Shown: piece after piece, positions 1 through 6,144 of the stretch
How positions within the stretch are numbered: the first letter of the stretch is position 1
Layout of the letters: each line of letters starts with the position of its first letter
From: Rubripirellula sp.
GTDB taxonomy: Bacteria > Planctomycetota > Planctomycetia > Pirellulales > Pirellulaceae
Assembly (NCBI GenBank): GCA_029287555.1
Contig: JARFQX010000675.1
Coordinates: forward strand, 1-6,891
DNA: 6,891 nt
Direction: 5' to 3'
Notes under the pieces: model-generated
The model's input: the letters and a program-made list of their open reading frames with translations, nothing else
What the model was told of the DNA's origin: nothing
Database searches by the model: none
Made by a program: the position numbers and the translations under genes

Positions 1-2
1 TA

Positions 3-968
3 ACGGCGACGGCGATTGTTGGCTACACGTTCCTTCTGTTTCGCTCGGTTGCCGTCGAAGGGCTTGAGTCGCCGGCAGCCAGCGGGCTTGACCTGCGGAC
101 CGGGGGCTTGATGCTCGCCTTCGCGACCTGTTCGAGCGTCGTGACTTACTTCGTGACTCGAACGGCGGGCGAGTTGAAAAATCGGGAGCGGCAACTACTG
201 CGAGCCCAGGCGGCGGAGGCGGCCAGCCACCGGCTCGAGGGGCTAACAACGTTGGCTGCCGGCGCCGCCCACGAACTGGCAACTCCCCTTTCAACGATCG
301 ACGTGATTGTCCGCGAACTCTCAAGACATCTTGAAGCCTGTGAGAAGCCGGAATCCGTCGATACCGATTTGAAGCTGATTGACGGTCAGCTGGAAATGTG
401 TCGTCAAATTCTGCAACGGATGAGATCGGCGGCCGGAGACTCGATGGCCCACCGCTGGGACCACACCACCGTCGGCGACCTGATCGACACGACACTCGAT
501 GGGATCCGTGACCCTCACCGCGTCGACGTGGTCGATGGCACCGACGCTGTGGAAAGTCGATCCCTGTGGGTGCCGCAAGAAGCGGTGGCCCAGGCCATTC
601 GCAATCTCATTCACAACGGTCTCGACGCCAGCGGAGAGACCGGTCGCGTTCACGTGGAGCCTCGACTGGAAGGCACGAGCTTGCAGATCGCGGTGGTCGA
701 TTCAGGCTCGGGCATGAGCGAAGAGGTGCTTGGACGCGCGTCGGATCCCTTCTTCACCACCAAAGAGCCGGGGCGGGGAATCGGTCTTGGTTTGTTTCTG
801 ACCCGCAACGTGATCTCGCAGCTGGGGGGACAACTCGAGTTCCGCTCGAAGCTGGGCCAGGGCACCGAAGCAATTGTCTCGCTGCCGCTGAAAGCGTCTC
901 CGCCGTCCGATGCCGGCCATTCGTTCGAGCGTGGTGCTCGATTATCTCGCGAAAACAAAGCGGTTTGA
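3..968 (+). CDS. regB: RegB/PrrB/ActS-type redox sensor histidine kinase, 5' end missing
   Basis: The C-terminal 321 residues of a membrane-bound sensor kinase are visible; the open frame runs in from the left edge. The first part has two hydrophobic stretches (about 3-40 and 111-155), probably the last two of the six membrane segments typical of RegB. A basic, coiled linker (KNRERQLLRAQ) follows. The H-box AAGAAHELATPLSTI is near-diagnostic for RegB and places the phospho-accepting His at 270-272. Cys at 399-401 in the motif EMCRQIL matches the redox-box cysteine of Rhodobacter RegB, 43 residues after the His against 40 there. The ATPase domain has an N-box (RNLIHNGLDAS), G1 (DSGSGM), F-box (DPFFTTK) and G2 (GIGLGLFLTR), all intact. 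From family knowledge the kinase autophosphorylates under reducing conditions and passes phosphate to the RegA-type regulator encoded just downstream. The quinone-binding region would be in the missing part. The internal TTG/ATG codons at 108-113 lie inside the reading frame and are not the true start. Confidence 0.9.
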   Translation, partial: TATAIVGYTFLLFRSVAVEGLESPAASGLDLRTGGLMLAFATCSSVVTYFVTRTAGELKNRERQLLRAQAAEAASHRLEGLTTLAAGAAHELATPLSTIDVIVRELSRHLEACEKPESVDTDLKLIDGQLEMCRQILQRMRSAAGDSMAHRWDHTTVGDLIDTTLDGIRDPHRVDVVDGTDAVESRSLWVPQEAVAQAIRNLIHNGLDASGETGRVHVEPRLEGTSLQIAVVDSGSGMSEEVLGRASDPFFTTKEPGRGIGLGLFLTRNVISQLGGQLEFRSKLGQGTEAIVSLPLKASPPSDAGHSFERGARLSRENKAV

Positions 969-1008
969 TCGCTGCCATCGCGACAGCTGAGATTCATTCA
1001 TTAAGATG

Positions 1009-1022
1009 GTCCGGACGGTCCG
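1009..1022. promoter_or_regulatory. Palindrome in the kinase-regulator gap
   Basis: The 86-nt gap between the two genes contains the perfect 8-bp palindrome GTCCGGAC (1009-1016), overlapped by the inverted repeat CGGAC-G-GTCCG (1012-1022). GGTCCG also occurs twice as a direct repeat nine bases apart. It could be an operator for a separate regulator-gene promoter or a small RNA hairpin that adjusts expression between the genes. No clear -35/-10 pair was found beside it. The role is speculative. Confidence 0.25.
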
Positions 1023-1054
1023 ATTCGTGTGTTCCTTCCTGCTTGGACGATGAA

Positions 1055-1681
1055 ATGATCGAGCCTTCCGGTGACTCGGCCCCCGTTTACGATGCGGCCT
1101 CGGTCGGGGCCAACAGCATCTTGCTGGTCGATGACACCTTCGTGCTGCGAGAACGCCTGTCGATGGCAATGCAACAACGAGGCTTTCGTGTGGAAACCGC
1201 CGGTAGCTTCGACGAAGCGGTGGAAGTGTTTCGCACTCGCCCGACTGATCTGGCCGTGCTCGATTTGAGGATGCCGGGCAAGAGCGGGCTTGAGCTGCTG
1301 CGGAAACTGCTCAGCCTCAAACCGGACACTCGCATCATCATGCTTTCTGGATTTGGGAGTATTCCCGCGTCCATCGATGCGGTGCGTGCCGGGGCGGTCA
1401 ACTTTCTCAGCAAGCCAGCCGATGCCGACGATATCCTTACCGCCTTCGTTCGCGGCGACGAGCCGAGCGTTCCCGATGGGGCAGTTGCCTTCCCGGCGCC
1501 GTCGCTGGCGCGAAACGAGTGGGAGCACATCCATCGCGTGCTCAGCGATTGCGGAGGCAACATCTCCGAGGCGGCCCGCCGGCTGGGGATTCACCGTCGC
1601 TCGCTGCAGCGAAAGCTTCGCAAACGGGCTCCCGAAGACCCCGCTGTCCCGGAACCGGACGAAGAGGATCCGGATGCGTGA
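1055..1681 (+). CDS. regA: RegA/PrrA/ActR-type response regulator with Fis-type helix-turn-helix
   Basis: This 208-residue protein is slightly longer than proteobacterial RegA (about 185), with extra residues at both ends. The receiver domain (about 21-130) has the acidic pair D26/D27, phospho-acceptor D70 in AVLDLRMPG, S98 in MLSGFG and K120 in FLSKPAD. A proline-containing hinge (SVPDGAVAFPAPS, about 138-150) leads to the DNA-binding domain. LARNEWEHIHRVLSDCGGN and then SEAARRLGIHRRSLQRKL match the very conserved RegA C-terminus with its Fis-type helix-turn-helix (about 168-189). The C-terminal tail is acidic. The ATG at 1055 was chosen because the receiver domain begins about 20 residues later and a weak GGACGA lies five bases upstream; the frame stays open further upstream but overlaps the kinase gene. 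The gene sits 86 nt after the kinase, so the two are probably cognate. RegA regulators control respiration, carbon and nitrogen fixation genes in proteobacteria; the targets here are unknown. Confidence 0.9.
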   Translation: MIEPSGDSAPVYDAASVGANSILLVDDTFVLRERLSMAMQQRGFRVETAGSFDEAVEVFRTRPTDLAVLDLRMPGKSGLELLRKLLSLKPDTRIIMLSGFGSIPASIDAVRAGAVNFLSKPADADDILTAFVRGDEPSVPDGAVAFPAPSLARNEWEHIHRVLSDCGGNISEAARRLGIHRRSLQRKLRKRAPEDPAVPEPDEEDPDA

Positions 1682-1741
1682 CATGGGTCAGCCAGCGGAG
1701 AAGAATCAAAGTCTGGGACAGATTCGGCTGCAACTGTAGCT

Positions 1742-1759
1742 CCGCCTGTCCCCAGGCGG
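1742..1759. repeat. Perfect 7-bp stem-loop in repeat copy 1
   Basis: CCGCCTG (1742-1748) and CAGGCGG (1753-1759) form a perfect GC-rich stem with a TCCC loop. The second and third copies keep the right arm (CAGGCGG or CAGACGG) but have a changed left arm (ACGACTTTCC), so the hairpin is intact only in copy 1. It lies about 60 nt after the regulator stop codon and could mark the 3' end of that transcript. Confidence 0.45.
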
Positions 1760-1866
1760 TAGTCGAGAGGCGGGCCGGCCGGTAAGAATCCAAGTCTGGG
1801 ACAGACTCGGCTAAGGTGTGTGGCTACGACTTTCCCCAGGCGGTAGGCGGGCCAGCGGCCAAGAAT

Positions 1867-1887
1867 CCGAGTCTGGGACAGACTCGG
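1867..1887. terminator. Hairpin of repeat copy 3 (possible bidirectional terminator)
   Basis: The arms CCGAGTCT (1867-1874) and AGACTCGG (1880-1887) pair perfectly over 8 bp around the loop GGGAC. The equivalent hairpins in copy 2 (1790-1810, one mismatch) and copy 1 (1707-1727, several mismatches or wobbles) are progressively weaker. It lies between convergent genes, so transcripts from either side would form it. There is no run of T after either arm, so classical intrinsic termination is doubtful. Confidence 0.45.
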
Positions 1888-1911
1888 CTACGGTTGTGGC
1901 TACGACTTTCC

Positions 1912-2721
1912 TCAGACGGTCGTCGGTTGTGGCTCCGCCTGTGGGCTCTGACGCTTCACGAAGCGATAACGATCCATGCGAAGCAACCACAGCGATACGA
2001 CGAACCAGACCTGGGCGATCAAGGCGGAGATGGTAAACATCCATTGGGCTCCGACGATTTGTGTCAGGGCGACGCCGAACGCCGTGACAAGAACCATTCC
2101 GGCAAACCGTGACATCACCAGCTTGGTGCCGAGGAAGGCCCAAACCGCAGTCACCGTCGCTCCGGACATGGTGCTGGCGATGCAAATGATGAAGACGAAC
2201 GTGTTCAAATCGACGCGTTGAAAGCCGGTCCATGCAATCAGGTAGCGGCAGACTCCAAACAGGATGGCCAGCACCCCGGTCCAGATCAAAACGTGCTGGA
2301 TCCCAAACTGCAGTGCGTCGCGCTGCGTCGACTCACTACCGATTTGCCGCAGCGACCCGGCGCATGCTCGCAGCAATCCGGTCGTCGAAGCAACGATCAG
2401 CGCGCAGCTCCAGCAAAAAACCTGAAACTCAACAATCTCGCCACCACCCACCGCGAAACTCGACAACACGCCCGCCGCGAAAATCGCCGGTGAAATCCAA
2501 AAGAATCGTGTTTTGGATTGCCCAAGCCCGGCCCAAAACCCGAGCATCTCGCATTGCCAAACAAGCAGTGCGAAGAAGATGAGGTCAAAATAGCGGCTCG
2601 GCAGTCCCGCATTCAGGCAGATGCCGGTCCAAACCATGACCGTCGCGGCAATCTGCGTCCAAAGCAGTCGGCGAGCGAGTGTCCAGGTCGCGTTGCCCGT
2701 CATCTTCTCCGGTTGGCTCAT
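1912..2721 (-). CDS. Polytopic membrane protein of unknown function
   Basis: This 269-residue protein was not recognised as a named family. It has about eight hydrophobic segments (near residues 18-38, 46-67, 76-91, 98-120, 138-158, 173-196, 202-222 and 228-248) separated by short loops. The N-terminus is short and polar, and the basic tail (RMDRYRFVKR) is probably cytoplasmic by the positive-inside rule. No catalytic or binding motif stands out. The start at 2721 is supported by GGAGG at 2736-2732, ten bases upstream, a somewhat long gap. The gene begins 64 nt after the stop of the AAA ATPase gene on the same strand, so the two may be cotranscribed and this protein may be a membrane partner. 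The last dozen residues (QSPQAEPQPTTV) are encoded by DNA resembling the adjacent intergenic repeat, which suggests the repeat supplied a new C-terminus. Confidence 0.8.
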   Translation of the reverse strand: MSQPEKMTGNATWTLARRLLWTQIAATVMVWTGICLNAGLPSRYFDLIFFALLVWQCEMLGFWAGLGQSKTRFFWISPAIFAAGVLSSFAVGGGEIVEFQVFCWSCALIVASTTGLLRACAGSLRQIGSESTQRDALQFGIQHVLIWTGVLAILFGVCRYLIAWTGFQRVDLNTFVFIICIASTMSGATVTAVWAFLGTKLVMSRFAGMVLVTAFGVALTQIVGAQWMFTISALIAQVWFVVSLWLLRMDRYRFVKRQSPQAEPQPTTV

Positions 2722-2785
2722 TGCGTCGTTGCCTCCAAATGCCGCACCGCAAAGATCCCGGCCGGGGGAAGCGACGACGTGCCCC

Positions 2786-4537
2786 CTACATCACGGAGAA
2801 GTAATTCTCACAAGCGAAGTCCAAGTACTCTTTCTTCAGCTCGATCGGAATGTCATTGTAAAGGCAGTAGTTCTTGACCTGCAGCAACAGGTCACGGGGC
2901 TGACACATTCTCATCGGCCGACTGATCGGCTTGTAGTGCGTCTCAATCAGGTAATCGATTGCGTCTTCGCTGTGAGGCACCTGCAGCACCTTGCACATGA
3001 TCTTGAACAGTTCACGAAACTCCTCTTCCGGCGGGTTCTCCGCTTCGATCTTGTACGGGATACGACGCAAGAACGCATCATCGACCAGGTCTTTCGGTTC
3101 CAAGTTGGTGCTGAACACAACCAACTGATCAAAGGGGACCTGGATCTTTTTGCCGCTGGACATATTCAGGAAGTCGTACCGCTTTTCCAGCGGCACGATC
3201 CACCGGTTGAGCAACTCGTCGACACGCATCTTCTGTCGACCGAAGTCGTCGATCACCAACGTTCCACAGTTACTCTTGAGCTGCAGAGGAGCCTCGCTGA
3301 TGTTGGTTTCCAAGTTGCTTTGGACTTCCAACATGTCCATCGTCAATTCACCACCGGAGATAATGGTTGGCCGTTCGATCCGGACCCACCGTTTGTCGAA
3401 TCCGGCGTCATCCAACAGGCCGCGGCCAGCCTCGGGCATTCTCATCGTATGGCACATCGGGTCCCAAAGCCGGAGCACGTCGCCATCGATATCGATCGCC
3501 CGAGGGATCCAAATGTACTTCCCGAACGCCCCGGTCACGCGTTCGGCGATCGACGTTTTACCGTTGCCGGGGAAACCAAACAGGAACATACCGCGACCGC
3601 TGGCCACCGCTGGCCCTAGCTTCTCGAGCATCTTGGGATTGATCAGCAGATCCTCGAAAGCGCGCACCAAGTCAGTACGCTTGGGGTGCTGGCCCTCGAT
3701 CGACTGTCGCTTGACGCTGGCGATGTAATCCTCCAGTGGCACCGGGCACGATCCGTAGTAGGTGCAGTCCCGATTGTGATTGCGCGCGATCTGGCGTCCC
3801 GACTCGGTCAAGATGTAGACATAATCATTGGTCTCGGTCGCGCTCTTGTAGGCAACGTTCTGTTCCATCTTGAGCCGGGTCAACATGGGCTCAACCATGC
3901 GGAACGGCAACTTGACCTGATCGGCAATTTTTCGACCCTCGGCCTCGCCGATGTTAGCAAGGAAGCGATAGACGATCGCCTCGAGAATGGACTCGTTGAC
4001 GCCAGCGGTGACGATATCGAGTGGCTCGGTAGGCCGCCACGGCTCATCTCTGGTGGGAGTGAAGCCGGGGGGAAGCCCATCCTCGGCGGCAGTGAAAACG
4101 GCTGGCTGGGGACGGGGCGGATGGGCTTTTGCGGCGGTCCGCACGTGTCGCGCGGTCGGCGGAAGCTGGCTCGCGGTGGGGGGAACCGGCGGCGAAGGCG
4201 AACTCGCCGACGGGGTAGACGCCCCATGATTCGCCTGGGGCTGTCCGGGAATACTGGACGCTGACACACCAGCCGCTGGGTTTCCAGCCGCTGGGTTTCC
4301 AGGCACTGGGTTTCCAGGCACTGGATTACCCGCCGCAGGTGCATTGGATCCCGGCGTTGCGGATGGCCGCGAAATTGACGGCCGTGGTGATCCCTGGGGA
4401 CCACCCGAGGCGAGACGCGGCTGCTGCTTGGGCCGCTGAGTTTCCTCCTCGCCACTGAGCGACTGGATCCGAGAAATCAACGCATCGAGCTTGCTGTCAA
4501 CGTTGTTTTCATTGCCGGAAGCGTTTGATTGAGTCAT
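2786..4537 (-). CDS. AAA-type ATPase with disordered N-terminus and winged-helix-like segment
   Basis: The 583-residue protein starts with a short predicted helix (about 14-28, SKLDALISRIQSL). A Pro/Ala/Ser-rich, probably disordered stretch follows (about 31-165) and includes a GNP-type pentapeptide repeat (69-90). Residues about 178-255 look like a winged helix (IGEAEGRKIADQVKLP, then VYILTESGRQIA). Next comes C258-x5-C264 in RDCTYYGSCPVPLEDY. The ATPase core has Walker A GFPGNGKT (321-328), Walker B TLVIDDFG (426-433), a sensor-1 Asn in FSTNLEP (N478), a candidate arginine finger in FLRRIPY (R491/R492) and a possible sensor-2 Arg in QPRDLL (R548). These are intact, so ATP hydrolysis is likely. 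The ATPase-like region most resembles soluble AAA+ remodelling proteins, but no substrate can be assigned. The start at 4537 is preferred over an in-frame ATG at 4648 because TGAGGA lies four bases upstream and the extra 37 residues look non-native. It probably heads a pair with the downstream membrane protein. Confidence 0.88.
   Translation of the reverse strand: MTQSNASGNENNVDSKLDALISRIQSLSGEEETQRPKQQPRLASGGPQGSPRPSISRPSATPGSNAPAAGNPVPGNPVPGNPAAGNPAAGVSASSIPGQPQANHGASTPSASSPSPPVPPTASQLPPTARHVRTAAKAHPPRPQPAVFTAAEDGLPPGFTPTRDEPWRPTEPLDIVTAGVNESILEAIVYRFLANIGEAEGRKIADQVKLPFRMVEPMLTRLKMEQNVAYKSATETNDYVYILTESGRQIARNHNRDCTYYGSCPVPLEDYIASVKRQSIEGQHPKRTDLVRAFEDLLINPKMLEKLGPAVASGRGMFLFGFPGNGKTSIAERVTGAFGKYIWIPRAIDIDGDVLRLWDPMCHTMRMPEAGRGLLDDAGFDKRWVRIERPTIISGGELTMDMLEVQSNLETNISEAPLQLKSNCGTLVIDDFGRQKMRVDELLNRWIVPLEKRYDFLNMSSGKKIQVPFDQLVVFSTNLEPKDLVDDAFLRRIPYKIEAENPPEEEFRELFKIMCKVLQVPHSEDAIDYLIETHYKPISRPMRMCQPRDLLLQVKNYCLYNDIPIELKKEYLDFACENYFSVM
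4273..4332. repeat. In-frame 15-bp tandem repeat in the ATPase gene
   Basis: Four units of 15 bp (4273, 4288, 4303, 4318) share the + strand pattern CCGCTGGGTTTCCAG or GCACTGGGTTTCCAG; the last is degenerate. On the coding strand they give PGNPV, PGNPA and AGNPA-type pentapeptides within the disordered N-terminal linker. A 15-bp unit keeps the frame, so copy number could vary without destroying the protein. Confidence 0.9.
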
Positions 4538-5168
4538 GAGGTCCTCAGTGGAATCCTGAGTCAACGCGGGAATCGAAATTGGCTGCTCGACTCGCAAGCC
4601 GGAAGTCTTCTTTGCGGAGCGGGCGGGCTCTGCGCCAGCCGTCAACAACCGCTATCGTCAATATCGACGCAAAACGGTCCGTTCCCCACAAAATCGTCAG
4701 CCCCCGAGGATCCGGGATCCGGAATCCGGGATCCGGGATCCGGAATCCGGGATCCGGGATCACGCCCAGTCGCTCGCGAGGGGTATCGTGGCCGCGCGTG
4801 CGGTGCTTCTGCCCCGCAAAGCCGGGGGAGACGGGAGCCAGAGTGAGATGTGTAGACACCAATGCCCCGAGGCCGCGTGAGGTAGATTGTTTCGCGTTTC
4901 GGACGGTCAATCGTTGGAGCGGTGGTCTCTAGAAAGCTCAACAGCGCAAGTTCAAGACGCGTGACCGGGGTTGACTGTGGTACAGGACAGCGACCGGGAC
5001 ACGCCTGAAACATCTCTCCAATCCGAACAAACCGCAAAACGTTGGAGCCACTGCCAGATCGGTCCCCTTGTCCAGAGAAAGGCGTTGGATCGGCAGCGGT
5101 CAGTGATGTACGGGAAGATCGAGTCAATCCGTTTCCGCGCAACGCCCATGTTCTTCCTTGGGCCGATC
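4538..5168. other. Divergent gene-free spacer between ATPase and HDOD genes
   Basis: No convincing gene is present. The spacer must hold the promoters of two diverging genes, but no clear -35/-10 pair was found for either. The main structure is the 7-bp minisatellite at 4710-4761. A small GC-rich inverted repeat (CCCCG 4812-4816 with CGGGG 4823-4827) lies further right. Open frames crossing the minisatellite exist on both strands only because the 21-bp unit lacks stops. The HDOD frame is open back to about 4971 (TTG) but without a ribosome binding site. Confidence 0.6.
4710..4761. repeat. 7-bp minisatellite with 21-bp higher-order unit
   Basis: Seven consecutive heptamers follow the pattern ATCCGGG, ATCCGGA, ATCCGGG, ATCCGGG, ATCCGGA, ATCCGGG, ATCCGGG, then ATC. 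The G/A change makes a 21-bp higher-order unit repeated twice plus a partial third. GGATCC and CCGG are self-complementary, so single strands of the array can fold back. It lies about 170 bp upstream of the ATPase start, where copy-number change could affect promoter spacing. Confidence 0.92.
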
Positions 5169-6086
5169 ATGACTACGCCGACCGCCTCCATCGCGTCCGT
5201 CCCGTTGCGAATCGAATCGCTTCTTCAACAGCTTGGCGACTTTGGTCTTGCTGCCGGGGCTCGCGAGGTGATCCGCTGCGGGGACTTCGATGGAAAGGGG
5301 AATCGGGCGCTGGCGGATTGGTTGTCGGACGACCGGGAACTGTGTCAGCGTCTGCTACGCTGGTGCAACACGCCTCTGTACAACCTGGCTCGGCCCTTCC
5401 GATCGCTCGAGGAGGCGTGCGGCGTGATGGACGGTTGCGAACTGGCACGCCTGGCGGTGCTGGCGAGTGTCCGAGGCCACTTCCTGCCCGACCGACAAGT
5501 GGACCAGTATCATCGTGAGACGCTTTGGAGCCATTCCATTGCGGTGGGAGCCGCCGCGGCCATCATTTCTCGAACGACCGGTTGCGGTGACCCCAGCCTT
5601 ATCTTTGTTGCCGGCTCGCTGCATGACATCGGGCTGCGGGCCAGCGAGCAAATCAATCCCCAGGCATTGGGCGCCGTGATGTCGCTGGTGGATGAACTCT
5701 CGCCGATCCACGAGGTGGAGCGAGAACTATTGGGCTGGGATCACGCGTGCTTGGGCGAGGCGGTCGTGCGGCATTGGGGCTTGCCGGAACCGGTCGCGTT
5801 GGTCGCACGTTATCATCACGAGCCGGAGCAAGTGTTGTCCGGGACATGGGGGGACGGGGCATCGGGGGACGGGGCATCGGGGGACGGGACATGGGGGGAC
5901 GCGGTCGCTTGCGTCGCGTTGGCCAACTACCGTTGCAGCCGCGCGGGGTGGGGCACGGTGGGTCGACAGTACTTGCCGACGCCGAGCCAACCGGTCTTTG
6001 CGCACCTGGGGATCGATCAGGGGCTACTGCGAGTACTTTGGCAACAGCTCTATGTCGCGCTCGAATCGGTCAAGCTGCTTCGCTGA
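5169..6086 (+). CDS. HDOD-domain signalling protein with in-frame GTWGD/GASGD repeat
   Basis: The 305-residue product consists almost entirely of an HDOD domain. The first half has the usual helical segment with RLLRWCNTPLYNLARPFRSLEEAC, resembling the family pattern of Leu-rich helices ending in Asn-x-x-x-Tyr. The second half is HD-like: SHS (H122), GSLHDIG (H152-D153), GWDHACLGEAVVRHWGLPEP (H192, H202), YHHEPE (H216-H217), then VALANY, where a true HD phosphohydrolase usually has Asp. HDOD proteins are generally regulatory or scaffold proteins in signalling, motility and stress responses and often lack activity, so enzyme function should not be assumed. Residues 225-244 are four pentapeptides, GTWGD-GASGD-GASGD-GTWGD, inserted in the loop between YHHEPE and the last conserved helix. 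The start at 5169 is chosen because the domain begins right after it; ATGs at 5106 and 5148 and a TTG at 4971 are in frame, and none has a good ribosome binding site. It diverges from the ATPase gene. Confidence 0.85.
   Translation: MTTPTASIASVPLRIESLLQQLGDFGLAAGAREVIRCGDFDGKGNRALADWLSDDRELCQRLLRWCNTPLYNLARPFRSLEEACGVMDGCELARLAVLASVRGHFLPDRQVDQYHRETLWSHSIAVGAAAAIISRTTGCGDPSLIFVAGSLHDIGLRASEQINPQALGAVMSLVDELSPIHEVERELLGWDHACLGEAVVRHWGLPEPVALVARYHHEPEQVLSGTWGDGASGDGASGDGTWGDAVACVALANYRCSRAGWGTVGRQYLPTPSQPVFAHLGIDQGLLRVLWQQLYVALESVKLLR
5841..5900 (+). repeat. 15-bp tandem repeat in HDOD gene, G-quadruplex candidate
   Basis: Four 15-bp units lie at 5841, 5856, 5871 and 5886 in the order A-B-B-A: A is GGGACATGGGGGGAC and B is GGGGCATCGGGGGAC. 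All are in frame (GTWGD and GASGD). The coding strand has eight runs of three to six G separated by 2 or 4 bases, which meets the usual G3+N1-7 quadruplex rule twice over. Folding could occur in the non-template strand and in the mRNA. Confidence 0.92.
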
Positions 6087-6129
6087 TCGACGTCGGATGA
6101 GATCAGGCGTGGGTTCAAGCCCATCATCG

Positions 6130-6144
6130 GCCGAAGCGGCTTTT
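6130..6144 (+). terminator. Weak intrinsic-terminator-like hairpin after the HDOD gene
   Basis: GCCG (6130-6133) and CGGC (6137-6140) pair around AAG and are followed by TTTT. Just upstream TGGG/CCCA, flanked by GATGA/TCATC, can form a second, bulged stem (about 6099-6128). The element lies 44 nt after the HDOD stop codon. The stem is short, so termination strength is doubtful. Confidence 0.35.

Larger units (their letters stand above)
1685..1945. repeat. Three-copy ~80-bp intergenic repeat array with hairpin core
   Basis: Three direct copies begin at 1701, 1784 and 1861 (spacing 83 and 77). Each opens with AAGAATC, then an AGTCTGGGACAGA core and TCGGCT, followed by a GTGGCTACGACTTTCC-type block and a CAGGCGGTAG block. 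The start of a further copy (TGTGGCTCCGCCTGTGGG, 1928-1945) resembles 1735-1752 of the first copy. A GGTCAGCCAGCGGAG-like stretch precedes the first copy, matching the ends of the others. The array fills the space between two convergent genes and overlaps the 3' end of the minus-strand gene. It does not look coding. It may be a dispersed intergenic element of this lineage and may help stop transcription from both sides; both ideas are inference. Confidence 0.8.

Noticed and set aside
1001..1684. Long open frame antisense to the response regulator
   Set aside because: It mirrors the codon pattern of the clear RegA-type gene, shows no recognisable domain and has no ribosome binding site.
2757..2766. 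CCCGGCCGGG palindrome between the ATPase and membrane-protein genes
   Set aside because: It has no loop and no following T run, so it is unlikely to be a terminator; such short GC palindromes are expected by chance in GC-rich DNA.
2621..3619. 332-codon open frame on the + strand opposite the ATPase gene
   Set aside because: It is antisense to the conserved ATPase core with Walker motifs; its predicted protein is His/Gln/Asp-rich with no domain.
4579..5142. Open frames on both strands through the heptamer array
   Set aside because: They stay open because the 21-bp unit lacks stops in several frames; the peptide is only a DPGSGIR-type repeat flanked by unrelated sequence, without start signals.
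6099..6140. tRNA-like T-loop (GGGTTCAAGCCC)
   Set aside because: The 5-bp T stem has mismatches, and no acceptor, D or anticodon arm could be found around it.
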